DNA of 64,000 bases from Nonomuraea rhodomycinica (lineage in GTDB: Bacteria > Actinomycetota > Actinomycetes > Streptosporangiales > Streptosporangiaceae), in assembly GCF_013363995.1 (NCBI RefSeq), contig NZ_JABWGO010000003.1, positions 310,001-374,000 on the forward strand. Direction: 5' to 3'. Every line of letters starts with the position of its first letter. Positions within the stretch are counted from its first letter, which is position 1. Positions 1 through 6,592 of the stretch are shown here, one piece after another. The notes under the pieces were generated by a model that saw only the letters and a program-made list of their open reading frames with translations, had not been told where the DNA came from and searched no databases. A program made the position numbers and the translations under genes.

Positions 1-34
1 GGGACGTCCGCGAGGCCCGTACCGAGGAGGTCGC

Positions 35-748
35 GTGCCCGAGACGTTGACGATCGCGGTCGCCCAGCCCCTGTCCGTGCCGCACGACGTCGCGGCCAAC
101 GCCGCCGCGCACGCCCGCGCCGTGCGGTCCGCCGCGGCGCGGGTCGTCGTCTTCCCCGAGCTGTCGCTGACCGGGTACGAGCTGGACGCGGAGACCGTCG
201 CCCCGGGCGACGCGCGGCTGGATCCGCTCGTGGCCGCGTGCGCCGAGACGGGGGCCGTGGCGCTGGCCGGCGCGCCCGTGGACGGGGACGGCGCGCCGCA
301 CATCGCGACGCTGGCCGTCGACGGGAGCGGCGTCACCGTCGCCTACCGCAAGATGTACCTCGGCGCCGAGGAGGCCGTCCGGTTCGCGCCCGGCGGGCAG
401 CCGCGCCTGCTCGACGTGGACGGCTGGCGGCTCGGCCTCGCCGTCTGCAAGGACACCGGTGTCCCCGAGCACGCCGCGGCGACGGCCGGCCTCGGGATCG
501 ACGCGTACGTGGCCGGCACGGTGAAGCACGCCCACGAGGCGGAGCTCCAGGCCGAGCGTGCCCGGCGCATCGCCGCCGGGCACGGGGTCTGGGTCGCGGT
601 GGCGAGCTTCGCCGGGGCGACCGGGGGCGGGTTCGCCGAGACGGCGGGCCGCTCCGGGGTCTGGGCGCCCGGGGGCGAGCTGGTGGCCCAGGCCGGTCCG
701 GAGAGCGGCGCGGTCCTGACGACGAAGCTCACCCGAAGCTCACGGTGA
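35..748 (+). CDS. Nitrilase-superfamily carbon-nitrogen hydrolase
   Basis: This 237-residue cytoplasmic protein has the Glu-Lys-Cys triad of the carbon-nitrogen hydrolase superfamily: E42 in FPELSLTGYE, K106 in YRKMYL and C138 in AVCKDTG. Members hydrolyse or condense amides and nitriles through a cysteine thioester. It is a little shorter than the usual 260-280 residues, ending soon after the last strand. The GTG start is chosen because GAGGAGG lies 5 bases upstream at 24-30. It stands alone, and the downstream sequence is a 12-bp repeat array and then an unrelated stress gene. The substrate cannot be told from sequence; omega-amidase-like and N-carbamoyl-amidase-like activities are both possible. 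Confidence 0.85.
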   Translation: MPETLTIAVAQPLSVPHDVAANAAAHARAVRSAAARVVVFPELSLTGYELDAETVAPGDARLDPLVAACAETGAVALAGAPVDGDGAPHIATLAVDGSGVTVAYRKMYLGAEEAVRFAPGGQPRLLDVDGWRLGLAVCKDTGVPEHAAATAGLGIDAYVAGTVKHAHEAELQAERARRIAAGHGVWVAVASFAGATGGGFAETAGRSGVWAPGGELVAQAGPESGAVLTTKLTRSSR

Positions 749-756
749 GGTCGTCC

Positions 757-888
757 ACGAAGCCTTCGACGAACGCCTCCCGAGAGGCGCTCCGCGAAGC
801 CTTCGACGACGCCTCCCGAGAGGCCCTCCGCGACGCCTTCCGCGACGCCTTCCGCGAGGCCCTCCGCGAGGCCCTCCGCGAAGCCGTC
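757..888. repeat. Degenerate 12-bp tandem repeat array
   Basis: About eleven degenerate copies of a 12-bp unit (type form GCGAGGCCCTCC) begin just after the stop codon of the nitrilase gene. The period is a multiple of three, so reading frames stay open: one plus-strand frame gives an R-E-A-L/R-D-A-F repeat of four residues, and minus-strand frames give S-R-R-A and A-E-G-L repeats. None of these frames has a ribosome binding site or a plausible start, so I treat it as non-coding. The rest of the 749-987 gap holds only the leader of the next gene. Confidence 0.85.
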
Positions 889-987
889 CTGACCGGATGA
901 CCGTTGGGCCCTGGGCCCCGGGACCTCCGGCCCTGCCGGACCGCCGCCCCGTGGCGATGCGATGGAGGGGACGAAGGAGGGACCATC

Positions 988-1833
988 ATGATCGTTGTGG
1001 GTGTCGACGGCTCGATGCCGGCCCGGGCCGCGGTGGAGTGGGCCGCCGGCGACGCTCTCCGCGCGCACGTGCCTCTGCGCATCGTGCACGCCGTGGACCG
1101 CTCGCCGTACCAGATCGACCGGTTCGGGCCCGCAGACCGGCCCGACACGCTGACCCGGGAGGGGCGCCGGGCCCTGGACGAGGCGCTGGCGCTGGCCCGC
1201 GAACGGCAGCCCGGCGTGGAGGTCACCACCGCCCTGGTCGAAGGCGCGCCGGCCGTCGTGCTGCGCGAGGAGGCGGCCCGCGCGGACGAGCTCGTCGTCG
1301 GCAGCCGCGGCCTCGGCGGCCTGACCGGGGCGCTGCTCGGCTCCGTCAGCGCGCACCTCGCCGGCAAGGTCGCGTGTCCGGTCGTGGCCGTGCGCGCCGA
1401 GCGGCGTCCCGTGCGCGGCGAGGTCGCGGTGGGCGTGGACGGGTCGCCCGAGTGCGAGGCCGCCCTGGAGTACGCGTTCGCGCAGGCCCGGCTCCGGGGC
1501 GCCACCCTGCGGGTGGTCCACGCCTGGCAGCTTCCGGTCCACGTGTTCGCGCCGGAGATCTCGTACGAGATGGACCAGGTCCGCGCCGCCCAGCACGAGG
1601 CGGTCGTCGGGCGGCTGGCGGCGTTCGAGCGGCGCCACCCCGAGGTCAGGGTCGTCGAGGAGACCCCGTGCGGCCAGCCGGTGGACGCGCTGACCGCCGC
1701 GTCGGCCGGCGCCGACCTGCTGGTCGTCGGCTCGCACGGGCGGGGCGCGCTCGGCGCGGCGCTGCTCGGCTCCGTCAGCCGGGGCGTCCTGCACCACGCG
1801 CGCTGCGCCGTCGCCGTCGTCCGCCCCGCCTGA
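988..1833 (+). CDS. Universal stress protein with two UspA domains
   Basis: This 281-residue protein is two UspA domains in tandem. Domain 1 (about residues 1-140) starts IVVGVDGS and ends with GSRGLGGLTGALLGSVS. Domain 2 (about 145-281) starts VAVGVDGSPE and ends with GSHGRGALGAALLGSVS. Both carry the G-2X-G-9X-G(S/T) ATP-binding signature, so both halves probably bind ATP; the class is linked to stress and hypoxia survival in actinobacteria. The ATG at 988 is chosen because GAAGGAGG sits just upstream at 973-980. A hairpin follows at 1847-1869, so it is probably transcribed alone. Confidence 0.93.
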   Translation: MIVVGVDGSMPARAAVEWAAGDALRAHVPLRIVHAVDRSPYQIDRFGPADRPDTLTREGRRALDEALALARERQPGVEVTTALVEGAPAVVLREEAARADELVVGSRGLGGLTGALLGSVSAHLAGKVACPVVAVRAERRPVRGEVAVGVDGSPECEAALEYAFAQARLRGATLRVVHAWQLPVHVFAPEISYEMDQVRAAQHEAVVGRLAAFERRHPEVRVVEETPCGQPVDALTAASAGADLLVVGSHGRGALGAALLGSVSRGVLHHARCAVAVVRPA

Positions 1834-1846
1834 CGGCGACGGGCGC

Positions 1847-1869
1847 CCCGTGCCGAGAGGCGGCACGGG
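1847..1869 (+). terminator. Hairpin terminator after the universal stress gene
   Basis: CCCGTGCC and GGCACGGG form a perfect 8-bp stem with a 7-base loop, 14 bases after the stop codon. There is no T-tract, as is common for terminators in high-GC actinobacteria. Confidence 0.6.
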
Positions 1870-1982
1870 CGGTCCACCCGCTCGCGCGCCGCGTCCGGGC
1901 CGAACACCCGCACCGACCCCGGCGGGCACGGCAGCAGCGTGACGATCAGCCGGATCGTGGTGGTCCTGCCCGCGCCGCGCAC
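1863..1982 (-). pseudogene. Remnant of an ABC-transporter ATPase (Walker A region only)
   Basis: Read on the minus strand from the GTG at 1982, about 40 residues resemble the start of a drug-export-type ABC ATPase: GAGRTTTIRL (a Walker A with Lys changed to Arg), then LLPCPPGSVRVFGPDAARE, which matches the usual L-x-P-x-x-G-x-x-x-V-x-G stretch. The first 30 or so residues of a normal ATPase are missing, and the frame after 1863 has no ATPase features. A strong Shine-Dalgarno-like run lies just upstream, 24 bases after the response-regulator stop codon. I read it as a decayed gene fragment. The match is short, and chance similarity in GC-rich sequence is the alternative. Confidence 0.45.
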
Positions 1983-2006
1983 CCCCCTCCTTCCCGCCGG
2001 ACGGGG

Positions 2007-2681
2007 TCAGCGGTCGGTGGACAGGCGGTAGCCGGCGCCGCGCACGGTCTGGATCGTGTCGCGGCCGAACGGGCGGTCCACCTTCTCCCGCAGGTAGCGC
2101 ACGTACACGTCGACGACGTTCGAGCCGCCGTCGTAGGCGAAGTCCCAGACGTGCTCGATGAGGTACGACCGGCTGAGGATCTCGTCGGGGCGGCGCATCA
2201 GCTCGTGCAGCAGCGCGAACTCCTTGGCCGACAGGTGGATCTCCGTCCCGCCTCGCCGGACCGTCCTCGTGCCCGGGTCGAGCGTGAGGTCGCCCGCCCG
2301 CAGCACGGCGGGGCGGCGCACCTGGTCGCGGCGGGTCAGGGCGCGCAGCCGCGCGTACAGCTCGGCCAGCGCGAACGGCTTCGTCAGGTAGTCGTCGGCG
2401 CCCGCGTCGAGGCCGCGCACCCGGTCGTTGACCGTGTCGCGGGCGGTCAGCATGATGACCGGCGCCCACCGGCCCCGCTCCCGCATCCGCCGGCACACCT
2501 CGTACCCGTCGGGCGGGGGGATCATCGCGTCGAGCACCACGGCGTCGTAGTCGTGCTCCATGACGCTCCACAGGGCGTCCTCGCCGCTCGTGACCACGTC
2601 CACGGCGTAGCTCTCCCGCCGCAGGCCGCGTGCCAGCACGTCGGCCATGGCGGCGTCGTCCTCGACGACGAGCACCCTCAT
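2007..2681 (-). CDS. OmpR/PhoB-family response regulator (orphan)
   Basis: This 224-residue DNA-binding response regulator has a receiver domain (1-115) with the acidic pocket E7/D8/D9, phospho-acceptor D51 in VVLDAMIPP and the LTKPFA lysine. A winged helix follows (about 128-224) ending TVRGAGYRLS. The ATG at 2681 is chosen because it begins the canonical MRVLVVEDD; an upstream ATG would add 20 Arg-rich residues. No histidine kinase lies beside it. Downstream there is only an ABC-ATPase remnant, so it is an orphan whose kinase is elsewhere or lost. Tandem CTCTCATCG repeats upstream suggest autoregulation. Confidence 0.93.
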   Translation of the reverse strand: MRVLVVEDDAAMADVLARGLRRESYAVDVVTSGEDALWSVMEHDYDAVVLDAMIPPPDGYEVCRRMRERGRWAPVIMLTARDTVNDRVRGLDAGADDYLTKPFALAELYARLRALTRRDQVRRPAVLRAGDLTLDPGTRTVRRGGTEIHLSAKEFALLHELMRRPDEILSRSYLIEHVWDFAYDGGSNVVDVYVRYLREKVDRPFGRDTIQTVRGAGYRLSTDR

Positions 2682-2774
2682 GCGGGCCAGCCTAGAACGC
2701 ACCCTCCGCCGGGTCCCGCTCGGCGGCGCGGTGGTCACCATCCGCCTCCCCGTTCACCGCTGACCTGGCGCTCG

Positions 2775-2812
2775 CTCTCATCGCCCTCTCATCGTCGGGA
2801 TCCGATGATGAG
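2775..2812. promoter_or_regulatory. Candidate response-regulator binding array (CTCTCATCG repeats)
   Basis: CTCTCATCG occurs at 2775-2783 and 2786-2794, an 11-bp spacing that puts both on one face of the helix as OmpR/PhoB-type dimers prefer. The second copy is also the left arm of an inverted repeat (CTCATCGTCG / CGATGATGAG, one mismatch, 2788-2812). The array lies between the response regulator and the divergent STAS gene, so it could control both. No protein has been assigned; this is inferred from spacing and position. Confidence 0.5.
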
Positions 2813-2865
2813 AGCCCCCGACACCTTGGAGCCGATCACGACCCTCGGAAAGGACCAAGGACACG

Positions 2866-3246
2866 ATGGAGACCCTCAGCCTCCGGCGCCGGCGCCTGCC
2901 CGGCGTGATCCTCGTCGCGGTGGGCGGCGAGCTCGACGTCCTGACCGCCGGCCGGTTCGGCGCCTTCGCCGGCCGCGCCCGGCGCCCCGGTCAGCACCTG
3001 GTCCTCGACCTGACCGCGACCACGTTCCTGTCCTGCCACGGGCTGCGGGCCCTGCTGGAGGTGGGGGACGACGTCCGGCACGACGGCGGGGTCACCCGCC
3101 TGGCGGCGTTGCTCCCCGGCCCGCTGAGGCTCGTCCGGCTCCTGCACGCCGACGCGCTGGTGCCCGTGCACGCGACAGTCGAGGACGCCCTGTCGGCGGC
3201 CGCCGCCCGGCCGCCCGCCCCTGGCCATGAGCCTATTGCACAGTAA
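2866..3246 (+). CDS. STAS-domain protein (anti-sigma factor antagonist-like)
   Basis: This 126-residue single STAS domain is of the SpoIIAA/RsbV type that controls alternative sigma factors by binding an anti-sigma kinase. It shows the core pattern GGELDVLTAGRF, then LVLDLTATTFLSCHGLRALLE. At the place where the family has D-S-S-G-L with a phosphorylated Ser, this protein has S56-C57-H58-G-L, so the usual phospho-switch residue is absent. The ATG has GGAAAGGA upstream. No anti-sigma kinase or sigma gene is adjacent. The Pro-rich tail after about residue 112 looks disordered. It may be a constitutive antagonist or have another partner. Confidence 0.8.
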   Translation: METLSLRRRRLPGVILVAVGGELDVLTAGRFGAFAGRARRPGQHLVLDLTATTFLSCHGLRALLEVGDDVRHDGGVTRLAALLPGPLRLVRLLHADALVPVHATVEDALSAAAARPPAPGHEPIAQ

Positions 3247-3264
3247 ACTTTCCTAACAGATACT
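3236..3264 (+). promoter_or_regulatory. Sigma-70-type promoter of the small secreted protein
   Basis: TTGCAC (3236-3241), a 17-bp spacer and GATACT (3259-3264) fit a housekeeping promoter. The -35 box overlaps the stop codon of the STAS gene. The spacer contains AGTAAACTTTCCTAAC, an imperfect palindrome and a notable AT-rich island in this GC-rich window, so it may also be an operator. Confidence 0.6.
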
Positions 3265-3297
3265 CCAGGGAGTCGACCCCCACCCCCAGGAGCGCCC

Positions 3298-3633
3298 ATG
3301 GTCCGCCGCGGCCTGACCCTCGCCACCGCCGCCCTCGCCGCCGCCTTCACCGCCGCCCTCGTCACCGCCACGCCCGCCCAGGCGGCCGTCGTGGACGTCA
3401 CGTTCGGCCCCACGTCCATCGGCGACTACTGCCACGCGCGCGTCAGCTCCTCCTCCTGGATCGGCTTCTACGAGCCAGGAGGGCTGCGCTGCTACGCCGG
3501 CGGCATGGGCGGAGCCCTCCAGTACGCGGGCTCCGGCGACCCGTACCTCGCCTGCAAGCACCTGACGACCGACGTCGTCATGAGCGCGTCACGCGGCACG
3601 TCCGACGCCCTGGTCTGCCGCGTCGTGCGCTGA
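3298..3633 (+). CDS. Small secreted four-cysteine protein
   Basis: This 111-residue protein has a clear Sec signal peptide: positive MVRRG, a long Ala/Leu core, and an AQA cleavage site giving a mature protein from about residue 30 (AVVDVTFGP). The mature part of about 82 residues has exactly four cysteines (in YCHA, RCYA, ACKH and VCRV), which suggests two disulphides in a small extracellular domain. AGGAG lies at 3288-3292, 5 bases before the ATG, and a good promoter lies upstream. I do not recognise the family. Small secreted folds of this size include enzyme inhibitors and bacteriocin-like proteins, but nothing in the sequence decides. Confidence 0.85.
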   Translation: MVRRGLTLATAALAAAFTAALVTATPAQAAVVDVTFGPTSIGDYCHARVSSSSWIGFYEPGGLRCYAGGMGGALQYAGSGDPYLACKHLTTDVVMSASRGTSDALVCRVVR

Positions 3634-3686
3634 CGGCGGGCCTGTCCCGGCGCGGGCCGGCCGCCGGGGGCCGGTCGCGGAGGAGG

Positions 3687-4808
3687 TCAGGCGCCCGCCT
3701 TCAGCGCGGACGTGCCGGCCCGCGTCTCCGCCACGAGGAAGTCCACGACGTCCTCCATCCGCCCCCGCCGGTCGAGGACCCGGCGCTGGCGCTCGGCCGA
3801 GCTGCCGCGCGCCAGCGCCTCGCGGGCCAGGCCCGACACGAGGTCCCAGTCGCCCGCCTCCTCCAGGTACGGCCGCAGGCCGTCCACCAGCCGCAGCACC
3901 ACCTCGCCGGCCGGCGCCGGGGTGCCCTCCTGGGGGTCCACCAGCTCGCCCTCCAGGCCGGAGCGGGCCGCCTGCCACGCCGCCGCCCGCACCGGCTCCA
4001 GCTGCACCTCACGCTCGGGGTCCCGCCGGACCTTCTCCAGCTCGCGCGCCACCAGCGCCCGGAACAGCCCCGCGATCAGCACGATGTCGTCCACGCGCGG
4101 GCACGCGTCGCAGACCCGCAGCTCGACCGTGGGCACGTGCGCCGACGGCCGGACGTCGAAGTAGATCATCCCCGGGTCGCTGATCACCCCGGACCGCACC
4201 AGGTCGTCCACCATGCGTTCGTACTCGGCGGCGGAGCCGTAGCGGCCCATCGGCCCGGAGGTGGGCCAGCGCTGCCACACCATCGTGCGGTAGCTCGCGT
4301 AGCCCGTGTCGGCGCCCAGCCAGTACGGCGAGCTGCAGCTCAGCGCGAGCAGCGGCGGCAGCCACGGCGTCACCAGATGCGAGACCAGCACGGCCAGGTC
4401 GCGATCGGCCACCTCGGCGTGCACCTGCGTGCCGCAGATGAGCTGCTCGCGGGTGAGGAGCTGGTAGTCGTCGAGCATCTGCTCGTAGCGGGGGTCGGGG
4501 GAGACCTTCATGGTGTCCGCGTCGCCCAGCGGCACGCTGCCGGCCGCGACGATGCCCACGCCGAGCCCGTCGGCGACGTCCGTGAGGGTGCCGCGCAGCG
4601 CCACGAGGTCGCGCGCCAGATCCTCCAGGCTCGTGAACGGCTTGCTGTTGGCCTCCACAGCCGACCGCTGCAGTTCCTGGGTGAACCGCTCCTTCGACAG
4701 CCTCTCCAGCAGGGCGCCCGATCGGGAGACCAGGTGCCGGGTGCCGGAGTCGACGATGTGGAACTCCTCCTCGACTCCGACGGCGATCGCAGGCGTAGAA
4801 CTCGTCAC
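3687..4808 (-). CDS. GCS2-type carboxylate-amine ligase (YbdK/EgtA family)
   Basis: About 373 residues match the glutamate-cysteine ligase type 2 family, which makes an amide bond between a carboxylate (often gamma-glutamyl) and an amine using ATP. Visible signs are the N-terminal GVEEEFHIVD, EANSKPF, the glycine-rich GIVAAGSVPLGD, ICGTQVHAEV, WQRWPTSGPMGRYG and the acidic-basic VELRVCDACPRVDD near residue 250. The GTG at 4808 is preferred over the one at 4817 because GGGAG lies 8-9 bases before it. The family includes ergothioneine and glutathione steps as well as orphan YbdK-type ligases. No ergothioneine genes are adjacent, so the substrate is unknown. Confidence 0.85.
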   Translation of the reverse strand: MTSSTPAIAVGVEEEFHIVDSGTRHLVSRSGALLERLSKERFTQELQRSAVEANSKPFTSLEDLARDLVALRGTLTDVADGLGVGIVAAGSVPLGDADTMKVSPDPRYEQMLDDYQLLTREQLICGTQVHAEVADRDLAVLVSHLVTPWLPPLLALSCSSPYWLGADTGYASYRTMVWQRWPTSGPMGRYGSAAEYERMVDDLVRSGVISDPGMIYFDVRPSAHVPTVELRVCDACPRVDDIVLIAGLFRALVARELEKVRRDPEREVQLEPVRAAAWQAARSGLEGELVDPQEGTPAPAGEVVLRLVDGLRPYLEEAGDWDLVSGLAREALARGSSAERQRRVLDRRGRMEDVVDFLVAETRAGTSALKAGA

Positions 4809-4912
4809 TGGGGCCACTCCCGGGGAAGGTCGGCGTGTCGTGTGCGCCGATCACCTCCCCGAAATGGCGGCCTTCGCACCTCCTTCCGGCGCGCTCCGGC
4901 GACATCCGCCGG

Positions 4913-5257
4913 TCAGGCGGGCGTGAGGGGACCGCGGCCCGGGGCGCGCTCCACCAGGTGGTCGTCCAGCCCGGCGGCGGCGAGCAGCCGCTCGGCCGAG
5001 GGCGACAGGTGGGCCAGGCTGAGGGTCCCGCCCCTGCGTTGCAACGATCGTTTGACCGCCAGCAGCACGCGCAGCCCGGAGCAGTCGATGAACGACACCT
5101 GGCTGAGATCGACCTCGAGCGCGGACACGGACGGGCCCTCGATCATGGTGTCGAGGCTGGCCTTCAGGAGTTCGGCGGTGGCGAGATCGATCTCCCCCCG
5201 CAGGTGCGCGACGGCGCGCCTCGGCTGGGTCTCCAGGGTGACGTTCAGCGACTGCAT
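4913..5257 (-). CDS. STAS-domain anti-sigma factor antagonist
   Basis: This 114-residue single STAS domain has RGEIDLATAELLKASLD and LEVDLSQVSFIDCSGLRVLLAVKR. The phospho-acceptor position of the SpoIIAA/RsbV motif D-S-S-G-L is C59 here (D58-C59-S60-G61); S60 remains and could be an alternative site. The ATG is chosen for GGAGG 5 bases upstream. The leader is long and contains a perfect 7-bp inverted repeat. It is a second, separately transcribed STAS gene within 2 kb of the first, also without an adjacent anti-sigma kinase. Confidence 0.88.
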   Translation of the reverse strand: MQSLNVTLETQPRRAVAHLRGEIDLATAELLKASLDTMIEGPSVSALEVDLSQVSFIDCSGLRVLLAVKRSLQRRGGTLSLAHLSPSAERLLAAAGLDDHLVERAPGRGPLTPA

Positions 5258-5714
5258 CGCATCCTCCAGACAGATCGGCGGACGCAGACTCCACAAAAGC
5301 CGCGTTGCATCGCAACGCCACCATATTGACCTCCCAGGAGTCACCCTCGCTTGCGTAAAATCCTGGCCTCCGTTGGCGACACTCCGCATGAAAGCCCTGC
5401 TGAGCCGGCGATCCGGCCCCGGGCCCGGCGGCGCGGGCCGGGATTCGCGACGTTTGCGGCGAGATGCACAGGAGGTTAGGGTGCCGGATGTGACTGCCGG
5501 GTCGGCCATGGGCCACGAGCGAGTCGGGCGCCCGGCCAGGGCGTGACCGGCGGGCGGGCCAGAGCCCCGCCCCTTCTTCTCCGCACCGCGTGATCCGCCG
5601 GTACGCACCGCCGGACGCGGGCCCGTGGCCTTTCCTTCCGCACGCCCCCGGGCGGCCTCTGTCATGCCGCCGCACGGCTTCGCGGGAGCACGATTCCGGA
5701 GAAGAGAGCAGAGC
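5258..5714. other. 457-bp divergent intergenic region
   Basis: No coding potential is convincing here. It holds the leader of the minus-strand STAS gene, the inverted repeat at 5302-5318, an AT-richer stretch (about 5320-5360) that could carry its promoter, and the leader of the plus-strand nitroreductase-hemerythrin gene. I could not place either promoter with confidence. Confidence 0.7.
5302..5318. repeat. Perfect inverted repeat in the STAS leader
   Basis: GCGTTGC and GCAACGC flank a 3-base centre, 45-61 bases upstream of the STAS start codon. It may be an operator or an mRNA hairpin in the 5' leader. Confidence 0.6.
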
Positions 5715-6557
5715 ATGCCACACGATTTCAACCAGCAGGTCATCGAGGAGTTCCGGGCGAACGGCGGCCGGGTCGGAGGCCCGTTCGAGGGAGGGCGGCT
5801 GCTGCTCCTGACCACCACCGGAGCCCGGACCGGCGCCGCGCACACGACGCCGCTCGCCTACCTGCCCGACGGCGAGCGGGTCCTGGTCATCGCCTCGGCC
5901 GGCGGCTCGCCGCGCCACCCGCACTGGTACCGCAACCTGGTGGCCGACCCGCGGGTCACGGTGGAGAACGGCGTCTTCACTCTCCAGGCGAAGGCCGTCG
6001 TCCTGGAGGGCGCCGAACGCGACGCGGCGTTCGCGCGGGCCGTCGAGACCGACCCCGGCTGGGCCGACTACGCGTCCAGGTCGGGCCGCACCCTGCCGGT
6101 CGTGGCCCTGGAGCCGGTGCCGGGCGTCATGCCCACACCCGCCGCCTCGTCGTTCGGCCAGGCGCTCAAGGCGGTCCACGACGCGTTCCGGCGCGAGCTG
6201 GGGCTGATCCGCCAGGAGATCGCCGCCGCCGGGCCGGGGCTCGGGACGCAGCTGCGGGTGAACTGCCTGAGCGTCTGCGGCAACCTGCACCACCATCACG
6301 TGATGGAGGACTCGGGGATGTTCCCGTCGCTGGCCGGGCGGCGTCCCGAGCTGGCGCCGGTGATCGAGCGGCTCGGCGAGGAGCACCGGCGGATCGCCGA
6401 GCTCGTCGCCCGGCTGCGGGAGGTCGTCTCGGCCGAGGGGGCCGAGCCCGCCGCGGTGCTGGCCGAGGTGGACCGGCTGGCCGGGGAGCTGGAGGAGCAC
6501 CTGACGTACGAGGAGGAGCAGCTCATCCCCGTCCTGGACGGCGCCGCCACCGCCTGA
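5715..6557 (+). CDS. Deazaflavin-type nitroreductase fused to a hemerythrin-like domain
   Basis: This 280-residue protein has two domains. Residues about 10-135 match the nitroreductase/DUF385 family of F420(deazaflavin)-dependent enzymes: LLLTTTGARTG, TTPLAYLPDGERVLVIAS, GGSPRHPHWYRNLVADPRVTVE. Residues about 150-275 are a four-helix hemerythrin-like domain with candidate iron ligands in VHDAF, LHHHHVMED, GEEHRRI and EEHLTYEEEQLIP. The fusion couples a reductase to a possible di-iron oxygen or nitric oxide sensor. The ATG at 5715 has a purine-rich GAGAAGAGAGCAGAG leader; upstream starts give non-homologous sequence. It is monocistronic, converging on the sugar ABC operon. Confidence 0.9.
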   Translation: MPHDFNQQVIEEFRANGGRVGGPFEGGRLLLLTTTGARTGAAHTTPLAYLPDGERVLVIASAGGSPRHPHWYRNLVADPRVTVENGVFTLQAKAVVLEGAERDAAFARAVETDPGWADYASRSGRTLPVVALEPVPGVMPTPAASSFGQALKAVHDAFRRELGLIRQEIAAAGPGLGTQLRVNCLSVCGNLHHHHVMEDSGMFPSLAGRRPELAPVIERLGEEHRRIAELVARLREVVSAEGAEPAAVLAEVDRLAGELEEHLTYEEEQLIPVLDGAATA

Positions 6558-6592
6558 CCACCGCGCCGGCCGCGGCCCGGGGCGCCGGTGGT
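6557..6592. terminator. Bidirectional hairpin between convergent genes
   Basis: ACCACCGCGCC pairs with GGCGCCGGTGGT (one bulge), linking the stop codon of the plus-strand gene to that of the minus-strand lipoprotein gene. Position and strength suit a shared terminator. Confidence 0.55.

Noticed and set aside
343..2571. 742-residue minus-strand open frame
   Set aside because: It runs antisense through the nitrilase and stress genes and through the wrong frame of the response regulator; composition is Arg/Gly/Pro/Ala typical of GC-rich shadows, with no domain.
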